From: Symsagittifera roscoffensis
Taxonomy: Eukaryota > Xenacoelomorpha > Acoela > Convolutidae
Length of the DNA: 60,000 bases
Direction of reading: 5' to 3'
Assembly: GCF_963678635.1 (NCBI RefSeq)
Contig: NC_087062.1
Coordinates: 58,794,129 to 58,854,128 of the forward strand
Below the pieces are notes generated by a model. The model was not told the DNA's origin, did no database searches, and saw only the letters and a program-made list of their open reading frames with translations. How positions within the stretch are numbered: position 1 is the first letter of the stretch; each line of letters opens with the position of its first letter. Below are positions 30,631 through 41,480 of the stretch, piece after piece. The translations under genes and the position numbers were made by a program.

Positions 30631-33600
30631 TAAGGTGATCAGAAGGTCAAAAAAATCATAGTATCCGAGGTTACACTAAGGAGTCCCTTCATCACGTATT
30701 CCAGTCAAAACCCTTGGAATTTTCTAGATATGGAAGTGATAATAATAAAAGAAGATGACAAGTGCTTAAGTCCTTTTCAATTAAAATCGATACGGGTTAC
30801 GTTTCTTCAATAAGAACACGCAACTCGACACGAGAAAATATAATATACAAGTGTAACAAGTAAATATTTCGTCGAAAATTATTTTGTCATTTGTTGTTCC
30901 GAGTACGCAAGCGGCGTTCGCAATCTGTATTACCAGGGAGATTCTCTGTTTTAAAAATCTGCCTGCTCTGGGTTCCTCAGTGCATATGCTTAGGTTCTTA
31001 CAAAGCTTGCTCAAAAAAATTTGTGTGCTGGAGCCGGCCGCGCCCTGAATTTCAAAAGCTAGCGGTTGAAAAAGATATACATCATTTACAAGAACTTTAT
31101 ACTTGTCAATTTTTTGCTCTTCCGCTTCAGGGTTACAAACAGACCCGGCATTAATTCTACAAGGGGCTAAGGAGTCTACTACTGTTACATCCCACAAGAG
31201 CTGCTTAGCAACAGCCCATGGAGCGAGCGTCGAACCGTCTGGTCGCTTCTGATCGGTCCTGTAGAGGTGTCGTGGTTCTAAAACAGGCGGAATGCGAGTA
31301 GAGGATAAACTCTGCTTTATATGGGCATTCAGGTTTGAATGCCTAGAGAATCTCCCTGCACTTTTGAGGCAAAGAAGACCATGCCAACCATCCTCGGTAA
31401 CGTCTTTTCCGCACACGCATTTACGCCGTTCGCGTATTTTTGAGCCTAATCGAAACCCTATCGCAATTCTGAGTTGTTAGTTTGACAGTTTTAACCTTAA
31501 ATTTTTGCAGGGGATGACGTTCAACCATTGGGAGCCAAATATATCTTGGAACGTGTTGAATCTTTTTACGTCCGTTGGTTCGAGTCGTAAAATCAATCTG
31601 CAATTTTGCTGTCAAAAATTGGCTCCGTCAAATTTTTTTGGATTTCATTTTCCCGAGCCATTTCAATTTTTCCAAGTTCAAACCACCGTTTAAGCGCATC
31701 ATCATAGGTTCCATACACATGCTCCAAACCAAAGATTTTGCTCAAATCATCTTTCGCTCCTACTGCTGAGGCTAATAAAGCGGGTAAATTGAGTAGACGA
31801 GCGGAAGAAACGCCCAAGCCACCTTTGGCTGCCGGGAGAACTTCTTGTAAAAACTGTTTATCATCCATTTTCACGTTAGTGACCTTGCATAACGAATTTC
31901 TAAGTAATTTGTCGTAGCGTTCCAAAAAATCATTTTGCGAAAATCAAGGCCTCGTACGCAAAAAATATAGGAGTTTTGGCATGCTAAAGCAATTTTTCAG
32001 GAGGTAAAAACCATAGTTGGCGTCTAGTTTGTCTATGACATCCGAGATTTTTTCAAGTTCCTTAATTTTTTCGTCGAGCAATTCTTTTTGGCAAAGTTCG
32101 CCGATTGGAGATCCTAAAATGAAGAGTTCTTCTTTTGTTTTTATTTTTAATTTTGGGCATATTTTTCAAAATTGTGTTAAAATTGAACTATACTGTGTAC
32201 TAGTAGTCGGTCCAAATTAGAAAATTCGCACTTCTCAGTGTTCAAGCTCAGGCCGTAAATTTGTTCCGATTTCAGAATGTTTTTAAGGTCCCGGAGTGCT
32301 ACCTTCAAGTCGTCGGCTAAATTTCTATCATCTAAACACCAGATGTTAATTTTCGACTCCAACTGTTTGACTAGTGTATGAATTACTTCCGCAAAAAAGG
32401 GTGGGGCTTCATGATCACCTTGCTGAGTTCCGTCTTCTGACATTACGACAGAGCTTCCGTAAAAAAGCTATTTATGTTTACCATACGCGCAATGGGTGTT
32501 ATTATACAATTCGGGGCGATTTGAACAAACATGATTCAAACTTGTTTCTCTATTTACATTTGTCGTAGAGTTCTTCTTTTGTGGCATATTACTGAAATCA
32601 TGTAACAGTTTTATTCATTTAGTCACAAATTGTTGAGAGTTTTCACCTTTTTTGTTTTCACAATTTAGGTTTTCAGCTTTATTCCTCCCTTTACATTTCC
32701 TTCGTCGAGCTTACTACTTATTAGTTTTATTCTCTGCTCGAGGTCACTCAGATGCGGGCTTGAAATTTGGGGATGGGGTTTTGGAAGTGACACGTCTTTT
32801 GCTCGAATTTTTTTGTTTATCAAAGAGCTCAAGCTTGTGGTCTGTTTGCATCCACTTCTTTTCGGTTGCTCCAAAAAAACAAGAACGATGTGAAAAAAAT
32901 TAGCCATTTTGTAACATCTTCTACATTGTAGACGATGTCAATTATTTTGTCCGACAAGCTTTCCGCCCAGGGAACACGCGAGTCTTTTGGTACTCTCTTG
33001 AGTACTCGGACTTTTGAGATGGCTGTATTAACATAATTGTCTAACACTAAAAAATTACCTATTGTTGCTTTATTAACAGATTTTACATCAACGCATAAAG
33101 GACACTGAAACCATCGGGTTTTCCTAGAGTCGCTAAGAGAAATATTTACACTGTGAAGTATAAACCAACTAGACAAACAATCACATCTAGTCCAATTTAT
33201 CAGTCCTGAAGGTTTTCAGCAATCTTTGCTTGTGCACTCTTTGTTGTTTTTCCTCATTGACGCAGCATAAAGGTAAAAAAAAGGATTTTGACTGGACTTT
33301 AGGGGACTGATTTAACCCATGATAAGCGGTTAGTGGGAATTTTATAAATCAGCAAATAAAAAAGAATAACAGACAAATAAAACAATTTAAATTTTAAAAT
33401 CGAATTATAAAAATCAAAATCAGGGAACAATCTCACCCAAGCTCAGTAGGTCCAGCGGTGCACCACCAGACTCTTCAAGCCAGTTTCAGTTTACCACCTC
33501 CCCACAGAAAGCCACTTGACAGACCTGTCTCTAAAATCCCTCAGAAGGCGCTCCACAAACAGGCTCAAACATCAAACATAACAAATCTATTTAAAAAGGT

Positions 33601-34317
33601 TATCACAACAATTAGGCTAAAAGTGTCATACACATCATTATTTCAAAATTTGAAAAACTTAACCAATCACAACTTCACAAATATTACTGAAATCATGTAA
33701 CAGTTTTATTCATTTAGTCACAAATTGTTGAGAGTTTTCACCTTTTTTGTTTTCACAATTTAGTTTTGTCGCTAATTTCATGCTGATTACTTTATGATTT
33801 TCATGCTTATCACTTCTAGAGTTATCGAAGTAATTTTACCTTAGTGTCTGGGACTAGTTCCAGAGCGTTTTACTAGATGTAAATTAAAGAATTCAATTAC
33901 TAGTTTGCCTTTTATACAGTAATGTTGAGATAAGGCGAGTTTTTGGTTGCTCGATCTGAAATGAATCAAACATCCCTTGTCCAATAAAAAATAACTAATT
34001 TTAGTTGATGTTCCAAACCTGATTTTAACGTCGTTCGCGGGCGTGTTTTGTATAATTAGAGAGTTAGCCATGGGCACATTACTATTTCTAGAATGCGGGC
34101 GTGGTGGTCGTGTGGCATTCTACTAGTATCTTTTAAGCTGTAAAACGATCTTGATGTCCCATGTCTTAAGCAAACCGCATCCGCTCCGACAGATTGAAGT
34201 ACAAAAACACAAAAAATAGTGTGTCTGACCCTTGAGCTAACTGTTACTGGGCCTATTTTTTATAAGCTCAATTGTGATTTAAATGGATGAATGTCAAAGT
34301 CGTGTTATGTCGTACTC
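30631..34317 (-). mobile_element. RLE-1 LINE copy D, near-identical duplicate of copy C
   Basis: Every ORF in copy C recurs here exactly 4213 bases later with identical translation (for example the 211-residue endonuclease frame at 31416-30781 and the 115-residue N-terminal frame at 33176-32829). It shares the same internal RT deletion. Copies C and D therefore come from one duplication event of an already defective unit, not from two insertions. Confidence 0.88.
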
Positions 34318-35640
34318 AGATACGCGGGTGTTTCTACAAAAAAAGTAGATAAAACTAATTGCAATCAGTTGGTACAGCGCAATCAATAATTAATTCAGGT
34401 TATCAGAAATTGTCATGGTAAACCCAAATTACTTTTCTAGTCCTTCGCCATTTCACTCAATCAAAAAACTATTAGAATTGCATAAATTAGGAAAAAGTTA
34501 TGAATACTGTGATTACAATTTTTTGTCAGATGTTTGAAAATCAAGCCAATTATACTGAAAAAAAAAACAAACATCTGCACAGATTAAACCGGAAATGAAA
34601 GAGTTTCCTAAAGCTTGGCCTGCTATGCTGCTATGTGTTTACCAGATACTTACGTGGCTGATCTCTCGTTCTTTTGATGCAAGAAATGAAAAGTTTGAAA
34701 GTTATTTAATGATTGCTAGTGCACTGTACACAAGCAGCATTCGAAATCTCTATTGCGAGCGAGATTTACTGCTTAAAAAAGCAGAGTGCAGTCATTTCAT
34801 TTCCTAGTATAGTACCACATTCTATTTGAAATTTTTAAAAACTATATTTGCTGGAACCTGGCTTAGAGGCATTTGAACGTCATGCGTCTGCGCGTGTTGC
34901 CGATGACAATAGGTCGCAAGCCTCCATCTAGTTTTATGAGGGCGATATATAATGCTCCAATGAAAAGAAGTCTTGTTGATTTGGGTACTTTACCTTGTAC
35001 AAAACAATTCATGAGCTAAGTGAGCGGTTTTAAGAAAAAAGCTCTAAATTGCAGTTTTCAAAGACATTACAAACAAATCAAAATGCAATTGATGTCTTTG
35101 AAAACTCGTAGAACATTTTTGTTTTGACCAGGTTGCAACCAAATTAGAGAAGGCATAACTGCGTGTTACACCTCAAAATCAGTTACAAAAAACTATCATC
35201 GTTCTCTGGGTTGAGTGCAAATTTGTCAGCTCTTTTTGTTATCATAAATTCTAAATTTCATTGTTAGGAGGCAAAAAAGATGCAATCCTCTCATCCGCAG
35301 CAGCAAGCCTTGTTCAACTCTTTTATTTTTTCTTCATCAAGATTGCTGCGGATTAGCTCAATTATCTGTTCAAGATCTGCCTAAAAAGGAAGTTTAGGCA
35401 GCGAAAACATTGCATCTTGTTTTTTGTTTTTACAGCAAAAACTACAGCTGTCGCTTGTCTACGGCCACTTCTTGAAAGTCGTTTTTGAAACAAGAAGAAA
35501 GGCGTCAGAAACTCCATTCAAAAAATTATTTTTTCTATATCGTGAAAAAATAGATTCGTTTTATCCAAAAAAAACGTTCCAGCAAGGAAATACGCGAGTC
35601 TTTGAAAATCACAATTTTTTTGCCATAAAAAAAGGTTTCC
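34318..35640 (-). mobile_element. RLE-2 LINE fragment with internal deletion
   Basis: Starts with the same RLE-2 tail as the other spacers (34318-34838). It then jumps directly to an RT-region fragment whose minus strand reads close to RPIVIGNT, the counterpart of RPIALGNT in RLE-1, followed by diverged upstream sequence to about 35640. The middle of the element is missing. A second copy with the same deletion lies at 39683-41040, so the two are segmental duplicates. Confidence 0.6.
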
Positions 35641-36212
35641 ACAGCGTTTTAGTTATTCCAATTCTGAGCGTTTTACTTATTCCGATCTTTTCCGATCTTT
35701 CAAAATTTGAGGAACTATTTTATCAGGACCTGCTGCTGATCCGTTCGGAAAAGACATTATCGCTTTGTATTGGGCGAACTCGGTTACGAAAAAACTATCC
35801 AAATTTTGTTTATTTGGAGCTGCAAATTTGGCTCACTGAGGGTGCTTGGACAACAATTTTTGATAGTTATCAGTTGAACAAGGAGCAGTTTTGTCATCCG
35901 AAGCAGCAGGCCTTATTCCTCCCTTTACATTTCCTTCGTCGAGCTTACTACTTATTAGTTTTATTCTCTGCTCGAGGTCACTCAGAGGCGGGCTTGAAAC
36001 TCGGGGATGGGGTTTTGGAAGTGACACGTCTTTTGCTCGAATTTTTTTAATTATTAAAGAGCTCACTCTTGCGGTCTGTTTGCATCCACTTCTTTTCGGT
36101 TGCACCAAAAAAACAAAAACGACGTTAAAAAAAATTAGCCATTTTGTAACATCTTCTACATTGTAGACGATGTCAATTATTTTGTCCGAAAGGCATTCCG
36201 CCAAGATAACTA
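35641..36212 (-). mobile_element. RLE-1 LINE fragment E (N-terminal/RT start)
   Basis: Matches RLE-1 copies A and B over the region before RT. The minus strand at 36204-35833 reads LSDKIIDIVYNVEDVTKWLI and LIISKKIRAKDV-type sequence, then the GGIRPAASDDK segment. It is broken by frame changes and flanked on both sides by RLE-2-related sequence. A relic. Confidence 0.7.
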
Positions 36213-36338
36213 TCTAGTACTAAGTCAAAACCATTTGAAAAATTTTGAGACTTTCTTTCTTTTTTTCCCTCATTTTCACGGCAAAATTTTTTTTTGATTG
36301 GGTCCAAGCGGACTAAACCGACCGTCAATGAAGAGCAA

Positions 36339-36990
36339 GAATTTAATAGATGACGAAGTTTTTTTTTTAAAAAAAGAACGTTATAAGTTTTTACTAAAGT
36401 CGCACTTAAGCAGCAATATCACCCGAGCTCAGAACATCTAGCGGCACACCACTGGACTCCTCAGGCCAGAAAATCTTTCGCCCTAATCATACGCTCAATA
36501 CTCGTTACAGATATTGGTCCACTCGTTTTTGATTAAACTTATCTCTATTCATAACGACAGTTTTGAAAATCACAATTTTTTGCCGTAAACAAAGGTTTCC
36601 ACAGCGTTTTAGTTATTCCGTTTCTGAGTCTTATCATTTCTCCGTTATCGAAAATGAAAATGCTTGAATTTAATAGATGACGAAGTTTTTTTATAAAAAA
36701 AAGGACGTTAAAAGTTTTTATTAAAAACGCACTTAAGCAGCAATATCACCCGAGCTCAGAACATCTAGCGGCGCACCACTAGACTCCTCAGGCCAGAAAA
36801 TCTTTCGCCCTAATCATACGCTCAATACTCGTTACAGATATTGGTCCACTCGTTTTTGATTAAACTTATCTCTATTCATAACGAAAGTTTTGAAAATCAC
36901 AATTTTTTGCCGTAAACAAAGGTTTCCACAGCGTTTTAGTTATTCCGTTTCTGAGTCTTATCATTTCTCCGTTATCGAAAATGAAAATTC
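36339..36990. repeat. 327-bp tandem duplication
   Basis: Two copies of a block beginning GAATTTAATAGATGACGAAG at about 36339 and 36666, both containing CACCCGAGCTCAGAACATCT and ending near TTTCTCCGTTATCGAAAATG. A third copy occurs at 41139-41430 next to the other CR1-like LINE. No coding capacity was recognised. Confidence 0.8.
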
Positions 36991-38249
36991 AATATAACTC
37001 ATTTTTAAGTTATTTGTAATCCAAGAAGTCCAAGCTTATCCAAGCTATTTGTAATCCAAGCTTATGATTGGTACAAGGCATCCACAGTAAAAGTTTAATT
37101 TTGATTTAATGATGTTTTTTTTTCGAGATATACCGTTTGATTTTGTGAAAAGCTCCCATTGCTTTTGATATGCAATTTTCAGCATTTACTGGCCACAAAA
37201 AGTTGTCACACCTTAAAATACCTAAGTCTTTTTGGGTCTTTGCGGTATCAACAATTGTATTAAACAGTGTAACTTCCATTTTCCCATTGAGGTTTAACAG
37301 ATTACATTTATCTTCGTTCAACGGCATTTTATTTTCTTCGCACAATTTTTCAACATTTTTCGTGTCTTTTTGCAGATGAATTTCTTCAGTAGACAAGATC
37401 TTCATATCGTCACTTTAGCCAAAACAATCGGATTTCTCAATGGATTTGGGAATGTCGTTAATGAATATGATAAAAAGTAAAGGGCCAAGAATTGAGCCCT
37501 GTGGTACACCGCTAGTTACTTCTTTCAGAGTTGATGAACTTTTATTGATTTTCACAAATTGCATTCCATCTGTTAGATAGTCTTTTACTATGTCTTGTAT
37601 TTGGATGCCTAGACCTATGTTCCGTAGTTTAGCGATTAGGATACTATGAGGAACTTTATCAAAGGCTTTAGAAAAATCTAGATAAACAACTGATAGTGCT
37701 TGAACAATTTTGTCGTCGTAGAGTTCATATACTTTGCTCAAAAATTTTACCATTTGTAGTACTGCTGACCTTTTTTGCCGGAAGCCGTATTGTGCGTTTT
37801 CCAAGAAAGGTTGAATTTTGGGGTATATATTATCAAAAATAATTTTTTCGAAGACCTTCGAGGCGGAGCATAAAAGGCTAATTGGGCAGTAGCACTCAAC
37901 TGACGCCTTGTTCTTTTCTTTAAAAATTGGGGCCACTTGACTTGTTTTCCAGTAGGTCGGGAAGAGCCGCTTTTTAATGAATGTGCGGCAGAGAAGATAG
38001 AGCGATTTTGACAGAGTTGCAGAAAGATTTTTTAGGATTATATCACCTATACCATCATAACCTGATGCTTTATTTGTTATTAGATTTTTGAGAATGAATT
38101 CAATTTTGGATTCTTCAATTTGTATTTGTGTACAGATTTCTTCTGTAGGAGAACAGTTTGTATTTCGTCCGAGAGGATTAGGATTTGATTCCTTTTGATA
38201 TACACTGATAAAGAATTCGTTAAAAAATGTAGCTTTTTGGGTGTCATCT
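36991..38249 (-). pseudogene. CR1-like LINE RT fragment, truncated (copy 2)
   Basis: The minus strand encodes a non-LTR RT of CR1/Jockey/L2 appearance, distinct from RLE-1: APIFKEKNK, YCPISLL, SKVFEKIIF, QYGFRQKRSA, YLDFSKAFDKVPHS, TSGVPQGSILGPLLF and FINDIPKSIEKSDCFG. A TAA (37415-37417) falls immediately before the catalytic box, and the frame resumes with SDDMKILSTEE (37405-37106). The 3' side has a deletion relative to the copy at 42 kb. At 38249/38250 the sequence switches abruptly to RLE-1 LINE, so the 5' part is lost. Dead copy. Confidence 0.85.
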
Positions 38250-39682
38250 CTATTGGATTTTACATCAACGCATAAAAGACACAGAAATCATTGGGTTTTC
38301 CTAGAGTCGCTGAGAGAAATATTTACACTGTGAAGTAAAAAACCAACTAGAAAAACTATCACATTTAATGCAATTTAACGGTCCTGAAGGTTCTTTGCTT
38401 GTACACTCTTTGTTGTTTTTCCTCATCTTGACGCAGCATAAAGGTAAAAAAAAAAGATTCTGACTGGACTTTAGGGGACTTATTTAACCCATGACAAGTG
38501 GTTAGTGGGAATTTTATAAATCATCAAATAAAAAAGAGTATAAGACAATAAAATTACTTTAAATTTTAAAATCGAATTATAAAAATCAAAATGAAGGAAC
38601 AATCTCACCCGAGCTCAGTAGGTCCAGCGGTGTCCCACCAGACTCTTCAAGCCAGTTCCAGTTTCCCACCTCCCCACAGAAAGCCACTTGACAGACCTGT
38701 CTCTAAAATCCCTCAGAGAGTGCTCCACAAACAGGCACAAACATCAAACATAACAAATCTATTTAAAAAGTTTATCACAACAGTTAGGCTAAAAGTGTCA
38801 TACACATCATAATTTCAAAATTTAAACAACTTAACCAATCACAACTTCACAAATATTACTGAAATCATGTTACAACTATCATGTAACAATTTTATTCATT
38901 TAGTCACAAATTGCTGAGAGTTTTCACCTTTTTTGTTTTTACAATTTCGTTTTGTCGCTAATTTCATGCTGATTACTTTATGTTTTTCATGCTTATTACT
39001 TCTTGAGTTATCAAAGTGATTTTACCTTAGTGTCTGGGACTATTTCCAGAGCGTTTTACTAGATGTAAATTAAAGAATTCAATTACTAGTTTGCCTTTTA
39101 TACAGTAATGTTGAGATAAGGCGAGTTTTTGGTTGCTCGATCTGAAATGGATCAAACATCCCTTGTCCAATAAAAAATAACTAACTTTAGTTGATGTTCC
39201 AAACCTGTTTTTACCGTCGTTCGCGGGCGTGTTTTGTATAATTAGAGAGTTAGCCATGGGCACATTACTATTTCTAGAATGCGGGCGGGGTGGTCGTGTG
39301 GCATTCTACTAGTATCTTTTAAGCTGTAAAACGATCTTGATGTCCCATGTCTTAACCAAACCGCATCCGCTCCGAAAGACTGAAGTGCAAAAACACAAAA
39401 AATAGTGTCTCTGACCCTTGAGCTAACTGTTACTGGGCATATTTCAGGTTTAATCTGTGGTTTTTGATTGAGTTTATTCTAATGGTTTTTGATTGAGTGA
39501 AATGGTGAAGGACTAGAAAAATAATTTGGGTTTACCATGACAATTTCTGATCTCCTGAATTAAATATTGATTGCGCTGTACCAACTAATTGCAATTAGTT
39601 TTATCTACTTTTTCGTAGAAATACCTCATAAGCTCATGTGTGATTTAAATGGATGAATGTCAAAGTCGTGTTATGTCGTACT
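38250..39682 (-). mobile_element. RLE-1 LINE fragment F (5' part)
   Basis: Matches the 5' third of RLE-1 copies: the 5' ORF at 39263-39027 (MPMANSLIIQNTPANDGKNR) and the preceding untranslated region. The insertion-like block 39443-39626 is foreign and forms the left arm of an inverted repeat. The fragment begins at 38250, fused to a CR1-like LINE, and ends at the GTCGTAC boundary word shared by all copies. Confidence 0.75.
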
Positions 39683-39840
39683 CAGATACGCGGGTATTTC
39701 TACGAAAAAGTAGATAAAACTAATTGCAATTAGTTGGTACAGCGCAATCAATATTTAATTCAGGAGATCAGAAATTGTCATGGTAAACCCAAATTATTTT
39801 TCTAGTCCTTCACCATTTCACTCAATCAAAAACCATTAGA
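39478..39840. repeat. Inverted repeat, about 148-bp arms with 67-bp loop
   Basis: The left arm 39478-39625 (starting TCTAATGGTTTTTGATTGAG, ending CGTAGAAATACC) is the reverse complement of the right arm 39693-39840 (starting GGTATTTCTACG), with near-perfect pairing. The loop 39626-39692 is the RLE-1 5' end. The other spacers contain only the right arm, so the left arm is an extra inverted copy. Confidence 0.85.
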
Positions 39841-41040
39841 ATTACATAAATTAGGGAAAAGTTATGAATACTGTGATAACAATTTTTGTCAGATGTTTGA
39901 AAATCAAGGCAATTATACTGAAAAAACAAACATCTGCACAGATTAAACCTGAAATGAAAGAGTTTCCTAAAACTTGGCCTGCTATGCTGCTATGTGTTTA
40001 CCAGATACTTACCGTGGCTGATCTCTCGTTCTTTTGATTCAAGAAATGAAAAGTTTGAAAGTTTTTTGATGATTTCTAGTGCACTGTACACAAGCGGCAT
40101 TCGAAATCTCTATTGCGAGCGAGATTTACTGCTTAAAAAAGCATTGTGCAGTCATTTCATTTCCTAGTATAGTACCACATTCTATTTGAAATTTTTAAAA
40201 ACTATATTTGCTGAAACCTGGCTTAGAGACATTTGAACGTCATGCGTCTGCGCGTGTTGCCGATGACAATTGGTCGCAAGCCTCCATCTAGTTTTATGAG
40301 GGTGATAAATAATGCTCCAATGAAAAGAAGTCTTATTGATTTGGGTACTTTACCTTGTACAAAACAATTCATGAGCTAAGTGAGCGTTTTTAAGAAAAAA
40401 GCTCTAAATTGCAGTTTTCAAAGACATTACAAACAAATCAAAATGCAATTGATGTCTTTGAAAACTCGTAGAACATTTTTGTTTTGACCAGGTTGCAACC
40501 AAATTAGAGAAGGCATAACTGCGTGTTACACCTCAAAATCAGTTACAAAAAACTATCATCGTTCTCTGGGTTGAGTGCAAATTTGTCAGCTCTTTTTGTT
40601 ATCATAAATTCTAAATTTCATAGTTAGGAGGTAAAAAAGATGCAATCCTCTCATCCGGAGCAGCAAGCCTTATTCAACTCTTTTATTTTTTCTTCATCAG
40701 GATTGCTGCGGCTTAGCTTAATTATCTGTTCAAGATCTGCCTGAAAAAGAAGTTTAGGCAGCAAAAGCATTGCATCTTGTTTTTTGTTTTTACAGCAAAA
40801 ACTACAGCTGTCGCTTGTCTACGGCCACTTCTTGAAAGTCGTTTTTGAAACAACAAGAAAGGCGTCAGAAACTCCATTCAAAAAATTATTTTTTCTATAT
40901 TGGGAAAAAATAGATTCGTTTTGTCCAAACAAAACGTTCCAACAAGGAAATACGCGAGTCTTTAGGTACCCTCTTGAGTACTCTAACGTTTAAAACGGCT
41001 GTTTTGAGATAACTATCTAGTACTATGTCAAAACCATTTT
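39683..41040 (-). mobile_element. RLE-2 LINE fragment, second copy of the 34.3-35.6 kb fragment
   Basis: Contains the RLE-2 tail (39683-40190) and, after the same internal deletion, the RT-start fragment and upstream sequence (40190-41040). It extends slightly further 5' than the copy at 34318-35640, including sequence near 40965-41010 equivalent to the RLE-1 N-terminal region. Many stops; no functional frame. Confidence 0.6.
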
Positions 41041-41138
41041 AAAAATTCTGAGACTTTCTTTCTTTTTTTCCCTCATTTTTACGGCAAAATTTTTTTTGAT
41101 TGGGTCCAAGCGGACTAAACCGACCGTCAATGAAGAGC

Positions 41139-41427
41139 AAGAATTTAATAGATGACGAAGTTTTTTTTTTTAAAAAAAGAACGTTATAAGTTTTTACTAA
41201 AGTCGCACTTAAGCAGCAATATCACCCGAGCTCAGAACATCTAGCGGCACACCACTGGACTCCTCAGGCCAGAAAATCTTTCGCCCTAATCATACGCTCA
41301 ATACTCGTTACAGATATTGGTCCACTCGTTTTTGATTAAACTTATCTCTATTCATAACGACAGTTTTGAAAATCACAATTTTTTGCCTTAAACAAAGGTT
41401 TCCACAACGTTTTAGTTATTCCGTTTC

Positions 41428-41430
<3 letters not shown>
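41139..41430. repeat. Third copy of the 327-bp block
   Basis: Begins GAATTTAATAGATGACG and carries CACCCGAGCTCAGAACATCT, as in the pair at 36339-36990. It ends at CCGTTTCTGAG, where a trinucleotide repeat begins. It lies directly downstream of the CR1-like LINE 3' end. Confidence 0.75.
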
Positions 41431-41463
<33 letters not shown>

Positions 41464-41480
41464 CTAGTAGTAGTAGTAGG
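41430..41480. repeat. (AGT)n microsatellite at the 3' end of a CR1-like LINE
   Basis: About 50 bases of AGT repeats on the plus strand with a single interruption. On the LINE sense (minus) strand it is a (CTA)n tail at the expected 3' end, a common end type for CR1/L2-type elements. Confidence 0.9.

Larger units (their letters stand above)
26240..34840. repeat. 4213-bp near-identical tandem duplication (units C and D with RLE-2 spacers)
   Basis: Sequence at position p matches p+4213 from about 26240 to at least 30600, covering one RLE-1 unit plus one RLE-2 tail. Differences in the stretches compared were single bases, such as GCAGTATTCG against GCAGCATTCG at 34735-34744. Outside these limits the match to copy B drops visibly (several changes per 100 bases). 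Recent unequal exchange is the simple explanation; an assembly duplication is the alternative. Confidence 0.85.
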
